This document shows positions 21,628-33,916 of a DNA stretch of 64,000 nt, piece after piece. Within the stretch, counting starts at the first letter, position 1; the number at the start of each line of letters is the position of its first letter. The stretch is from Brachynemurus nebulosus (taxonomy: Eukaryota > Arthropoda > Insecta > Neuroptera > Myrmeleontidae): contig JAPWDM010000012.1 in NCBI GenBank assembly GCA_035578155.1, forward strand, positions 14,514,501-14,578,500. The letters run 5' to 3'. Both the position numbers and the translations under genes were made by a program. The notes under the pieces are model-generated. The model ran no database searches. It worked only from the letters and a program-made list of their open reading frames with translations, and was not told the origin of the DNA.

Positions 21628-22295
21628 AAAAGCTTTTATTTAACTTGAAATGTTAGTATGTTGGTTTAGATCAAATCTTGGAATCAAAATTTAGACAGGT
21701 TCTAATTGAGCTAGAGGTTTCAAATTTTGCATACGTGTCTAACTTTGATGACAATGCAATAGTTTTTCCCTAATTCGTCCCAAACCAAAATTGTTGATTT
21801 TTAGTCCTATGCAACTTTTTGACATTTCGAATTGTCAAATATTGTCCATTGATTTTACATTGTAATTTTTTGTTTCCATAGTTATGTCTGATTAGGGTAA
21901 ATTAACCGATTAAGATATAGGTAAAAATATTACTTCTTTAATTTTTTTTAAATTAATTGTAATCACACTAAAAAGTAGAAAATAAAATAAAGTAAAAAAA
22001 TGTTTTTTAAGAAAAAGCTTTTATTTAAAAATGGGCTAAAAAAAATAAAATAACTTTTGAGTGAAGTTTGAAGCAACATGCAACATAATTTATAAAAGCT
22101 TGAGGCGTTTAATTAAATTTGGTAACTACTGAAAAGTAAGTTCCAAAACAGAAATAATTAATGATAACGCCTCAAGCATTTATAAATTATGTTGCATATT
22201 GCTTCAAACTTCACTCAAAAGTTATTTTATTTTTTTTTAGCCCATTTTTAAATAAAAGCTTTTTCTTAAAAAACATTGCTTCTACTTTATTATAT
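21628..22295 (+). mobile_element. Hairpin MITE, family A, copy 2
   Basis: It has the same order as copy 1: AAAAGCTTTTATTTAA start, TAGACAGGTTCTAATTGAGC region, then the large hairpin whose arms contain GCAACATAATTTATAAAAGC. It is close to copy 1 in sequence. No ORF; the right boundary is approximate. Confidence 0.75.
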
Positions 22296-22346
22296 TTTTG
22301 AACGTACTATTAGCTCTCACAATCACGGTACAAAATTCTGGAACAT

Positions 22347-22348
<2 letters not shown>

Positions 22349-22416
<68 letters not shown>
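22349..22416. repeat. (TA)n microsatellite
   Basis: This is a pure TA tract of about 68 bp. Confidence 0.95.
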
Positions 22417-22419
<3 letters not shown>

Positions 22420-22633
22420 AACAGACGTATATGTATATGGTATACAGTCATGTACCAAGATATTTAATTTCATCAGTATAGGTATGTATATATTTGTTTA
22501 TGTATGTATTTTAATGTTAATAATAATATCTTACATGCTTTTAATAAAGCTCGTAAATGTATGCTTTTATGAATTCCATTATTGATTAGATACACCACCT
22601 AATTTTGTTTCATTACACAAAAATTCAATTTTG

Positions 22634-22636
<3 letters not shown>

Positions 22637-22677
<41 letters not shown>
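22637..22677. repeat. (TA)n microsatellite
   Basis: This TA tract of about 41 bp directly abuts the left end of the foldback element. Confidence 0.9.
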
Positions 22678-23550
<873 letters not shown>

Positions 23551-23860
23551 TATGTATTAAAAATTGTAAAGTAATAGTAAAGTCGATACGTAAAGTCAAT
23601 GGTGGATTCAGGTTCGAAATTAAAATACTTAATGGTGAAATGGTGAAATTGTACTAAAAAAATAGTACAATCTCAAAACGATTACTTTCTTCCAAGATTA
23701 AATATTTCTTTAATTTTAGTTTCCTTGAATCAAAAGGAAATATTGCTTTGAAACAAAAAAATATTGTTTTTGAAATAAAGAATTTTTTCAGCAGTCAAAG
23801 AAATATTTCTTTGGTTCAAATAAAAAGAAATCAACTTAGAAATATCAACTGCAGGTGAAA

Positions 23861-24048
23861 TTAAATAATATGAAAAATTTTTTGAACGACTTCCTGCAAA
23901 ATTGTAAAAATCAAAAAACCAACGTCGTAAATCACAAAATGAGTTACATAAAACTCATCATGTAACTCATTTTGTGATTTACGACGTTGGTTTTTTGATT
24001 TTTACAATTTTGCAGGAAGTCGTTCAAAAAATTTTTCATATTATTTAA
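23861..24048. repeat. 89-bp perfect palindrome
   Basis: Arms 23861-23949 and 23960-24048 are exact reverse complements with a 10-base loop (AAAACTCATC). Outer ends read TTAAATAATATG and CATATTATTTAA. Perfect identity implies a recent origin. It may be a very small foldback MITE, possibly TTAA- or TA-targeted. Confidence 0.9.
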
Positions 24049-24890
24049 AAGAAATCAAAGTTGTTAGTTAATCTTTGAATAAAAAAAAAACATTCATGAG
24101 AGTGTAGCTTAATTAATATCGATATAAAATTTGAATTTGTGTGTTTTTCAATCGCCTCTGTCAGGATTCTATTGATTTTTATTGCAATTTGAAGCGTAGT
24201 TAAAGTTTCACAAGACAAGCTACATTTTTTTGAACAAATTTTTTTGAACAAATTTTTCAATCTTTACCAACAAATACTCACATTTTTAACCCAGTGAGTG
24301 GCCCATAAAGTATTTTAAAGTGTGTTTTAAACGTTTGAAGTATGAAAATTATAATTGAAACGGACAAAGACAAGACTATTATCATTCAATCTAAAATCAA
24401 ATGAGATAGAATAGACCATATGTACTTGGATTTAATTATATATACAGTTAGAACAAAATGACCAGTTAAATTCTTTTTTTTCTTTTTTTTTATACTGGAA
24501 GTATAAGTATAGTCCACAACAGTGGAGTTTGTTAGTTTTATTCTAAGTCAAATTCGTCTATATCACCCTATTGGGCTGCCATTTCTTGCAAACTTTGATC
24601 GTCGAATTGTAGTGTTTAGTATATGCAAAACTTTATATTTTTCCCATTTTTTATGACTCATAGCATCCCATATGTTGTTTTTATTCTATTTTTTATCATA
24701 TTTAGAAATTTTCTACCTCTATTTTTCCATTGACTCTGTTGATATTATCCAAACTTCAAAAAAAAAAAAAGAAATGTTATATATTAGATGAATAGTATGT
24801 AAAACAAAACCTTGGATACCTACAATATAATATGTATCCTGGATATGCTTCGTAACGTCCGCTCTACAGTTTATTCTATTTTTTTTTAAG
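24049..24890. other. AT-rich sequence, nothing recognised
   Basis: No gene or clear repeat is seen. The ORFs of 60-71 codons on the minus strand show no family. Confidence 0.4.
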
Positions 24891-24997
24891 TGAATTTCCA
24901 TTTTGGAAATTTACTTATTACAGCGGGTGCCATGAAAAGACCTGAGCCCGGTACTATGGCAGAAATTTGTTTTGAGGCCTCGAGAAACCGAAAATGG

Positions 24998-25072
<75 letters not shown>

Positions 25073-25935
25073 ATGGGTGTCTGCGCGATAACTCTCGAAC
25101 GAAGCCTCCAATTGTTACGAAATTTGGTTTATAGATGAAATGTCCCAATAGCTTGGATAAGTTTGTCAGCCAGATAGATCCGATTTTTGGAAGCAAAATT
25201 TTAGCCAATTTTTGCCAATTTTAATGGTTTTTTGTAACATTTGGCCAGATTTCAAATTTTTTTTCTTTTTTCTTACACCGTTGAAAAGACCGTAAAAAAT
25301 TATATAAGACAAGCTTTTATAACATTGTTCTAAGTGAACTAGCTTTTGAGAAAAATTAGAAAATTTGCTGAATTTCTTTACAATAAATGCTTCATCGTTT
25401 TTATCACTAGTCCAATAACAATATTTATATCTGTTTCATTTTTCAAAATAAAAATTAACTAACTTTTCAAGAACGCGTCATCATCGATTTTGAAAATTTG
25501 TTCGCTGTTACAGAGCTAAACTATTTCAGATGGATATAAGTTATGTTGTTATGTTGTAAAACTACACGGAGAGAAAATTCCTATAAAAATTACTGTGCTC
25601 AACACTACAATCGACGTGTAACAGGCGAACATATTCAATTTTGTACGGAAAAAATTATAATCTTTCCGTGTTTGCCCAACTGATTTTGGATACCTTGGAA
25701 CCTTTAAAAATTTAATTTCTTTTAAATACATAATATTTGCTATACTATATGAGATCCGCCAGGGTCTTGGGGACCCAAAAGTGCCAAAAATTAACTACTC
25801 AACCGATTTTGAAAATTTTTTCACTGTTAGAGAGCTAAACTATTTTAAATGGATACAAGTTGTTATATGAGATTCACCAGTGTCCAGTCTTTGGAAATTC
25901 ACTATGTTATGCAGGATGCCATGACAGGGGTATTT
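24891..25935. repeat. GGAAATTC repeat family with internal (TA)n, copy 1
   Basis: Order: GTGAATTTCCATTTTGGAAA, TTATTACAGC, GACCTGAGCCCGGTACTATG, a (TA)n tract (25000-25071), GTCTGCGCGATAACTCTCGA, then at the right GGAAATTCACTATGTTATGC. The same order is found at 36662-37580. A 60-bp block with TTACAGAGCTAAACTATTT is present twice inside (about 25486 and 25802). No ORF is conserved. The class is uncertain; the microsatellite and spacing recall Helitron-like elements. Confidence 0.6.
25000..25071. repeat. (TA)n microsatellite
   Basis: This is a pure TA tract of about 70 bp inside the GGAAATTC repeat. Confidence 0.95.
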
Positions 25936-26234
25936 TTTTTTCTTTAGATTCCTATGCAATCAAAATATTGTTGTTATATTTTATACGTACTACCTACTTG
26001 CTACATTTTTTTTATCTTTGTTATAAAAAACCGTATGAAAAAAAAAATTTATCTCCAGAGGTAGCTGCTGCGAGTGGGGGGAGGGGCGAAGCCGTAGCCA
26101 TTTAGGTAGCGACGACATGCGAAAAATGTTAGTGAAAATGGAAAATTTATTAGAAAGTGTAGTTAGTGAAAGCTTTGAGTTTTAATTATTTTCATATTTG
26201 TCTTTGTTTTATTAAATCCCTAGTTAGTTTAGGA

Positions 26235-26891
26235 CAGTGTTTCTCAATCGTCGCTCCGCGAAAGTATTTCAACGGTCCATAGAAAGATGTGTGAATTACT
26301 ATGGGTGGAAATGATACCAAGCTACAAGAATTTTATTTAAAATTAAGGAATTGCTTCTAAATATTTCTCCAGTGCTGAAAAAAGTGTCGATATTTACCTG
26401 AATTTTTGTTGTAGATCAAGTGGTCGGAAAACGACATTTCATATTACACGACCTAACATTATTCCAACTGGTGGCGGAAATTACTCGAAGTTACAAAAGT
26501 CTTATTAGAAATTAAATAATTATTTTTAAATATTACTGTAATGCTTAAGAAAGTGTCGATATTTATCTGAATTACATTGTAGATCAAGTGGTCGGAATAC
26601 GACATTTCATATTACACGACCAAATGTTATTCCATAACTAAAGTTGAAAATGGTTCCAGGCTACAGGAATTTCATTTAAAATTAAAGAATTGGTTTTAAA
26701 TATTACTCTAATGCTTAAGAATATGTCGACATTTATTTAAATTATACAGTAGATCAAGTGGTCGGAAAACGACATTTCATATTAAATATAAATAATGTAA
26801 CTTAGAAAACTGATAATTCGATGTGATTGGTTCGCACAGAATTATCCGAGATTTTACCGTGCCGTGAACAAGAAATGGTTAAGAAACAGTG
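26235..26891. mobile_element. hAT-like MITE containing a 169-bp tandem repeat
   Basis: The start CAGTGTTTCTCAATCG is typical of hAT termini. The right end reads GGTTAAGAAACAGTG, a near match to the expected inverse. Flanks GTTTAGGA and GTTTAGTG agree at 6 of 8 bases, so the duplication is old or the ends are slightly off. Between them lie three tandem units of about 169 bp, each with GATCAAGTGGTCGGA (26414, 26582, 26752). Confidence 0.6.
26305..26790. repeat. Tandem repeat, about 169 bp x 3
   Basis: Each unit ends GTAGATCAAGTGGTCGGAA, CGACATTTCATATTA. Spacing between units is 168 and 170 bp. The array fills most of the surrounding hAT-like element. Confidence 0.85.
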
Positions 26892-27004
26892 GTTTAGTGC
26901 ATAGTAATTCCGATTTTTGTTTCATGTAGTCATGAGTTCGGGTGTAGTTGATATATGTATGTTCAATAGGAAATATGCAGGTTTCTTTATAAAAACTGTA
27001 AAAT

Positions 27005-27708
27005 ATTTTTAAAATAAATTAAAGTAAAAAAAATGTTTTTAAAAAAAAAGCTTTTATTTAAAAACGGGCTAAAAAATAAAATAATTTTTGAGTGAAGTTT
27101 GAAGCAAAATATGCAACATAATTTATAAAAGCTTAAGGCGTTATCATTAATTATTTCTGTTTTGGATGTTTTGGATATAAGTGCAACTATTTTAATTTTC
27201 AGTGGTTACCAAACTTAATTAAACGCCTCAAGCTTTTATAAATTATGTTCATATTGCTTCACTCAAAAAATATTTTATTTTTTAGCCCGTTTTTAAATAA
27301 AAGCTTTTTCTTAAAAAACATTTTTTTTACTTTAATTTATTTTCTACTTTTTAGTCTAATCACAATTAATTTAAAAAAAAAATTAAAGAAGTAATTTTTT
27401 TTACCTATATTTAAATCGGTTAATTTACCCTAATCAAACATAACTATGGAAACAAAAAATTGCATATAAAATCAATGGACAATATTTGACAATTCGAAAT
27501 TTCAAAAAATTGCATAGGACTAAAAATCAACAATTTTGGTTTGGGGTAGATTTAGGGCAAAACTAATTATAGAATACTACATTGTCATCAAGGTTAGACA
27601 TGTGTGGAAAATTTGAAACCTCTAGCTGAATTAGAACTTGTCTAAATTTTGATTCCAAGATTTGATCTACACCAACATATTAACCTAGCAAGTTAAATAA
27701 AAGCTTTT
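27005..27708 (-). mobile_element. Hairpin MITE, family A, copy 3 (inverted)
   Basis: This is the reverse complement of copies 1 and 2: hairpin first, then the TAGACAAGTTCTAATTCAGC region, ending TTAAATAAAAGCTTTT at 27693-27708. Its hairpin loop differs in orientation and content from the other copies, which suggests inversion of the loop within the hairpin. Confidence 0.75.
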
Positions 27709-29394
27709 AAATATACGTGGTATGAATAGGTATAGGCCAAATTAATTAAAAACATCATCGTAGGTTTAGAAATCGTATGTAAAAATGGGTACGTCTAATT
27801 TTGCTTAATTTGTGGCATTAATTTTTCCTTAATTGTTTTGACGGATATTAAATATTTATATTTGTATTACTTCAAAGTCATGTTGACATAAATTATTTTA
27901 TCGTAAGTAGATAATAAATAAATTATCCTTAAAATGATAAGAAAACAAACTTTGATTTTAAAATTGGTTTGAAAATAATTTATTATTACAGGTAAAGTTT
28001 TTTTGTGCGGTGGATACGGACCGCATAAAAAAAAATCGCACAAAAAAAATGTATATTCAAAAACATAAATAGCTATAAAAAAAGTTTCGTCGAAAATATA
28101 TAACTTAGAACGCTCGAAACCTGACAATTTGCTTATAAGTTGCATTTCTAAATAAGATGATAAATTATTAATTTACACATAAGAACAATTTATTTCATTT
28201 TTATTTATAATATTATGAAAATTCTGAAAAATACATCTATAAAAAAATTTAATGATGCAATAACTTATATTCTTATGCAATGTAGGTACTGATTAAACAC
28301 TTAAAAACCACTAAAAATTAATTTTTTCAAAGAAAGTTATTATAGTTACCTAATGTTTAATTTTTTTACTTTCTTTCGCTTTTGATTTACATTATGCACT
28401 TTAATGAAAGTTTTTTCAAAAACCGCATAAAAAATTTCGCATAAAAACAATTTCACAAAAAATATCTATATGTATTACATATATATTTTTTCCCCGCATT
28501 TTTGTTACTAGCTTAACGGCGACTCATTCAATAGAGTCCTGTCTTTCAAATAGGTATATTTGTGTTACTTCGAATCGGTTACGAGAGTGTCATAGAAGTT
28601 TTAGCTTTAAGCGTGTGGTCTTAAGCGCACTTACATTTTATTTTGATAAGTATAAAATTATTTAAAGAAAACATTATAAATTGTTACTGGTGAACAGGAA
28701 AGAAGCATTTATGTCATAAAAGAAAGAACACACTTCCTGTTATATGATCGAAACTATTATGTAAATAAGCAATTTTATTCATACATAATGCATGTGAGTT
28801 TGATAGAGACGACAAATTATTATTAGTCATTCCTTTGAAATGTCCTGTCTCAAACATTATCCCTACTCCTGCTAGGATATGTAAGAAGCTATATACTTAT
28901 TTATGTTTTAAAATATTTTTTTTTTATTTAAAGAAATATGCTTTCATATTTTGACGAAAGAGGCGGCAAAGTAACATTAAAAATTTATGAGGTAATATTT
29001 ATATGAAAAGTCACTATACAGTCAATATCAGTGAAATCCATTGGGATCAGTTTTTAGTGTTCCGTATCAAAATTGGTACAGCGAAACACGTACGGATTCA
29101 TTTCAATGTTCGATAGTCCTGTAATAGGTGAATTTCGCTGAAACTGTTCGACGTGAAAATTTTAAAAGCATAGAGATAGTGATTAGTGGCCCAGTTATAC
29201 CTAATAGATTCAGGAAGTTCTTTGAAAAGTGGAAAACTAATTTTCCCCCAAGAGATATGTATAACTGCTTTGTTATTCGTTTACTAGTCGTATACTCACC
29301 CGATGGTATTTACCATCGGTAACATCTCAGGATGTCGGTCAATGTCAAAGTTTTATTAAATATTAGGTATTCATTTTAATAGCCATAGTAACAT
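27709..29394. other. AT-rich sequence with GCATAAAA-type repeat
   Basis: CGCACAAAAAAA/GACCGCATAAAAAAA near 28020-28045 and AACCGCATAAAAAATTTCGC near 28420-28445 recur near 54580, forming a low-copy dispersed repeat. A 64-codon plus-strand ORF (29128-29322) without a recognised family starts at GTG. No gene is supported. Confidence 0.4.
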
Positions 29395-29879
29395 ATGTTT
29401 TTATTACTCATGCGGGAGAAGTACTAACTTGGCGCACACATTGTTGTACGCAAAATAGCTGTTTGCCCACTGTACTCTTCCCACATACTTTTTTGCTTGC
29501 GGAAAGTAAACTTTCCGTACGCAAATTGACAATAAAAAACGCCAAATTTAATAAAAACACGCAAAACCGCCTCTTGATTTTTCATTTAAAAAATATTTCA
29601 TAATTATTTCTATAGAAGCCACCAAGAAAATAATTTAAACAATATTTAATTTAAAAAAAAAAGACAAACACTCAAAAATATTATTTTAAAAAGGAATAAA
29701 AAATAGTAATAATAATGGAAAAAAGTATGTGAAACTCGTAATAAAAAATAGTATATGAAACCCGTGCAGGATGGTCGATTGCCCACTCGAGCGAATGAAT
29801 GCACTCACTACGATCGTGCTCTCAACTTCGCTCTCGTGAGCAACCGACAGTTTCCCGCACTTATTGCATAATATACTAT
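29395..29879 (+). repeat. Dispersed repeat, family C, copy 1, with GC-cored hairpin
   Basis: This matches the reverse complement of about 39835-40295: CATGCGGGAGAAGTACTAAC, GCTGTTTGCCCACTGTACTC, AACCGCCTCTTGATTTTTCA, then a hairpin beginning GTCGATTGCCCAC. The hairpin (29776-29862) is followed by CCCGCACTTATTGCATAATA. No ORF is conserved between the copies. Confidence 0.7.
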
Positions 29880-30705
29880 AAGGCTGCGGTTACATTGGAT
29901 ACGAATTCGTACGAAAATTGATTCGTACAAGTTCGTACGGAATTCATTCGTACGACTGTGTGGTTACATTGGATACGGAATGGATACCGAATTCGTATTT
30001 AAATTTAAATTAAAAACCGTTAGTACATATTGCATGATATCAAACAATGGATCCAGTTACCGAATCTTATTTATTAGAATCACCGTTTCCAAAATTTCTA
30101 ATTATAGAAAACAAACAATTCTGGGTAAACGATTATTTATTATTCATGTATAGCAAAAGAAGCTGACTTCTGGAATTACTTTGAGGAAATTTTTCAAAAC
30201 GAACAAAAATTTTTAGAATACTTGAACATGTCGCAAGTCACATTCAATTACATTTTAAAATCTACTGAATTTCAGCTTCAATATTTAGTTAATTAATTTT
30301 TTATTACACATACTTAAAATGTTTTTGTTAGGTTAGGTTAGTTTTATTATATCGTAATATATTTAATTAAAAAATTATCTAAACATTTCCTTTGCCACCT
30401 CATCCACAATTTTTTATTTAACTTTCTATTATGATAATATTAATGTTTTGATCCCTTAAAGACCGCCTTTGTGCAACAAAAATAATTATTTTTTCTATAT
30501 CCATTGCATTTTTTTCGTACGAATTCGCATCAAAAAACAAAATATTTTGGTCGTATCAAAAAGTCGTACGAGCTCGTACGAACGAGTCGTAAGCAGTGTA
30601 ACCACGCATGTCTAAATGTATGCATTTGTTTAATTCGTATAAACTCGTACGAATTCGTACGAATAAATTTTCGTATGAATTCGTATCCAGTGTAACCGCT
30701 ACCTT
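29880..30705 (+). mobile_element. PIF/Harbinger-like relic with TTCGTACGAA arrays
   Basis: Ends AAGGCTGCGGTTACATTGG and CCAGTGTAACCGCTACCTT are imperfect inverted repeats. Both subterminal regions are packed with the palindrome TTCGTACGAA and half-sites (about ten), plausibly transposase-binding sites. A frameshifted transposase fragment lies between them. Flanks are TA-rich and no clean 3-bp duplication can be called. Confidence 0.6.
30047..30296 (+). pseudogene. Broken Harbinger-type transposase N-terminus
   Basis: One frame from ATG gives 39 codons ending in TGA (MDPVTESYLLESPFPK..., with KQFWVNDYLLF). From 30150 a second frame continues for 48 codons with EADFWNYFEEI and KFLEYLNMSQVTFNYILKST. 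The spacing FWV... then FxxYLxMSxxTFxYIL resembles the N-terminus of Harbinger transposases. The DDE domain is missing, so the product would be inactive. The join could be a frameshift or a lost intron boundary. Confidence 0.55.
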
Positions 30706-31060
30706 ATATATCTCTAATTTCAAAAATGACGAATTTTCATAAAAATTTTCATTCCCTATTTAACCCATTTAGGGGACGAATTTTCAAAAATCCTTTCTTA
30801 GGATAGAGGCAGATATAAGTATATCTGCTCCTATCTCTAACATCCCCCACTAATACATTATTCACTTCATTTTTTTAGTATACATAGCTTCGCCTAAAAG
30901 AACAGTTTTTAGTTGTGTTTTTCACCTGAGGATGGCGTAATGGCCGAAAGTCGACTCGTGTTTATACGATTTTTGTCGTGAAAAGTGACAAAGCAACGAT
31001 CCCATTTTTTTTAATATGGATTTTCACAAAATAAACCTTTCCAATATTAATTATTTAATA
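30706..31060. other. Spacer carrying a hammerhead-like motif
   Basis: Apart from the hammerhead-like motif at 30923-30960, the segment is AT-rich and shows no gene. Confidence 0.4.
30923..30960 (+). ncRNA. Hammerhead-ribozyme-like motif
   Basis: In order: CAC (stem I), CTGAGGA (fits the CUGANGA core), short GGC/GCC stem II, GAAA, a small stem III AGT-CG-ACT, C (cleavage position), GTG closing stem I. All conserved blocks are present in the right order, but stem II is short with one bulged T. The compact stem III is the layout of hammerheads from Penelope-like elements. Activity is untested. Confidence 0.45.
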
Positions 31061-31062
31061 TA

Positions 31063-32407
31063 AGGTACCTAAGGCATTTAAGGCCCAGCGGGTAATAAGG
31101 CCCATTAGCTATATTTCTTACCAAGAAAAGTTCTTTAACTTATCAACAAGTTTAAAATGAACTTTCAATCATTTCAAAAGCAGATACAAAAGTTGAGCTA
31201 CTCAGAGTAACAAACTCATGTCATATTTTAACAAACAAATTTAGAGGTTACATTTTCGTTCGTTGATATAAAAATTGTGCACATTGTGAGTGTTATATTA
31301 ATGATTTTTTAAAGATATCTTTCTTTCAAATTGTTATCAAAATTGAAAAAAATTAATATTCTTTAAGTTTTACATCAATTAATTTAGTTTATTTCTAAAG
31401 TATTTATATAAAATGTATATAAGCATAAATATTGACATGTTGATAATAAGGCCCATGCAAATTTTGTTTGGGCTTTATTACCAACACAATTAAAATCAAA
31501 CACTACAAAGTCAAATCAATTAAAACAGGTCTGAAGTCATTAACAAATGAAGCAAAATTAGACGCACAACTTAAATTACTATAGTTACTCTAATATAAAA
31601 ATAACAAACAGGAAAAAAAAACAAAAACTAAGTACATTTAATTTTGCATTATTTGTTGCATTTGTTTAATGATACCAGATCAGTTTTAGTTGGTTTGGTC
31701 GAATTTTTATTTTTATTCCTTAGTGTTTGGAAGTATGGCTGATAAAAAGAAGAGAGCGTTGTGGTCTGAGGAAGCACTGGCATCAGCCTTAAGTTATGTC
31801 ACTCGACATGGCAATCAAAGAGAGGTTGCAAGGAGATTCGGAATTCTAAGAAGAACTCTTAAACATTTATTTATTTCGACTTAATATATTCAAACACCTA
31901 GTACTTGACTTATTCGAAAAATATGATAAAAAAATTAAAAATTAAAAATAATGACTTAAGTAATTTTTTTTATTGTTGTTTTCAATAACAGTCACGCAGT
32001 CAAGCGGGATTCAAGGATTTTCGAAACTTTTTTGAAGGTGTAAAAATAACAAAATATTTTGATATATAAGTTCAAGTTATTCTTAAAGTACTCTCAAGTT
32101 CAAGTTATTCTTAAAGTAATTAAAATTCCCCAATTAATTTAAAAAAAAATAATAAATGTACTATTTCAGGCAGTTGTAATAGGTGGGCCTTATTTTCTAC
32201 ACCAGTCGGAAATAAGGCCCAATTGCAGACACTTTTTAGAATCAAATTTTTGACTTGTATAATTACAAATTCATTAAATTTTTTTAGGAATTTTTATCAA
32301 AAAATAAGTAAATTTTTATAATGAAATACTATATTTTTGATATTTTATAAGATATATAAATAATAAGCAAATTTTGCTTAGGTGGGCCTTAATTGCCTTA
32401 GGTACCT
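31063..32407 (+). mobile_element. pogo-like DNA transposon, non-autonomous
   Basis: Inverted ends AGGTACCTAAGGCATTTAAG and CTTAATTGCCTTAGGTACCT are flanked by TA on both sides (31061-62 and 32408-09). The motif TAATAAGGCCCAT or its complement recurs five or more times along the element. It encodes only the N-terminal psq helix-turn-helix of a transposase. TA targeting plus a psq domain fits the pogo/Tigger branch of Tc1/mariner. Confidence 0.75.
31735..31884 (+). pseudogene. psq-type HTH fragment of a pogo-like transposase
   Basis: The 49-residue ORF from ATG begins MADKKKRALWSEEALASAL and continues with VARRFGILRRTLKHLF. This is the pattern of the psq/CENP-B N-terminal helix-turn-helix (W-x2-E-x-L-x-x-A-L ... 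A-A-x-x-F-G-I-P-R-x-T-L), which binds transposon ends. Translation stops right after the DNA-binding helix and no DDE domain follows. It could act as a DNA-binding repressor peptide, or it is simply truncated. Extending upstream to a non-ATG codon adds no family signal. Confidence 0.6.
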
Positions 32408-33298
32408 TATTTTCTCTTTACTTCTTTTTTTGATCCCTTTTAAAACTGATGTATTACACAAGCAATACTATATAATTCCAACAAATTTTTATCATTTGTA
32501 TGTTCTTATTTCTCTGAAACAGACTGTACATTAACAAAATAGTTTACTCTGTGTAAGTTTTATAACAAGTTTATGTTCTACATATACAAGATTTTACCGG
32601 GTCGAAAGTTATTGTCACCAGTATTACGTACAAAACTTACTGTACAACCATTACAAAAACTTCAAGTACTTACATAATTTCTGTTGCAAAGATTTAATGT
32701 AAGTATTAACGTTAAATCCAACTATTTATGTAGCGGTATTGTGAAGGGACTTAACATTTGATTCATGTGGTAATAGACACGAATTGGTGCGGCAATGTTA
32801 AAACGGAAATTATCCGGAATAATTTCCACAAGTGTTCACTATTTTGGCGAAACTATTTGTCTTTATCGATGTGTGTTTTAATACAAACTAAAAGAACACA
32901 ATGTAGAATCACCAATTATGTGAATTGATTTTATTCGAGTTAGTGGAATTAAAACAGTACTAAATATTCATTTGCGCTCAACGCTATGGTTTTGAACGGT
33001 GCGGTGGTTGTAATTAATGCCAATGCTTACGGCAATACTATTAACGTAGCCATTAAGAACATTAATATAAATTTCAATTGTTTTGTACGTCTACAGATGG
33101 GAATTATCCGTAAAGAAATTTGGTTAGTTTTTTTTTTTTTTTTGTATCAGAGTCGATGTTTTGGTTTACACAAAATAAAACATTCCTTTGTAACCAATTA
33201 ATACGTTCTTTAAGAAGGAAAATAAAGACAATTTCGGGAATCTTTTTAACAAGGAAAAAATTGATCTAAATTTTTGAGGTTTAGCAGTTTATTTACTA
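32408..33298. other. AT-rich sequence, nothing recognised
   Basis: A 71-codon plus-strand ORF (32986-33201) shows no family. No gene is supported. Confidence 0.4.
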
Positions 33299-33916
33299 CT
33301 AGCTGTACCCGCAACTTAATGAGAAGTATATAAGTGTAATAATTGGGTTTTTGAATAAAAAATAAATATCATTTGTTTTGTTTTATTTCAAATCTATATC
33401 ATAAATAATACTGATAATCAAAGGACCATTTTCTCAAAAATGTAGCAATCTGTCACCAGGGCGGCGACACAGGTAGTTGGGATTACATGTCTATAATCGA
33501 GATATTAATTTAACCAACCAAAAATCACCTTCTGTTAATTCCACTTTAGCAACGAAATTTTCCAATTCGGTTACCTAGGAATATTGTTTGTTTTTTAGAA
33601 ATTAATATTCCAACTATAGAGATGTAGTTCCGAATAACTCGTATCGTCGCCCTGGTGTTAAACAATTTTTTATGCGTTTTTCAATGCCATCGAAGTAACG
33701 CTAGCAACGCCCTTACCGTAATATTGCAACAATTACTAGTAAAAAAAAATATTTTTTCTACTCCTACTATTAAAAGTAACATTTTGTGCACGGCTAACTA
33801 TATGTAAAAATTAACAATTGCTCACACTGTGCGGAAATACAGTGGGAAATTACTTCACACGCCTTAATATAATAAAAAATGTAGGCTGTTCCGTAGTTTA
33901 ATATATAATATATAGA
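33299..33916 (-). mobile_element. Short non-autonomous Helitron (minus strand)
   Basis: On the minus strand it runs from TCTATATATTATATA to AAGTTGCGGGTACAGCTAG followed by T. The 3' phrase GTTGCGGGTACAGCTAGT is typical of insect Helitrons. Inside, CACCAGGGCGGCGACAC and GTATCGTCGCCCTGGTG form an inverted repeat (about 33436 and 33638). No coding capacity. Confidence 0.65.

Noticed and set aside
22276..22467. Ile-Tyr repeat proteins on several strands (also at 23327, 23418, 24890, 24911, 36713, 36772)
   Set aside because: They are translations of (TA)n tracts, not genes.
26305..26790. CRISPR-like array
   Set aside because: Long 169-bp tandem units without unique spacers, in a eukaryotic hAT-like element.
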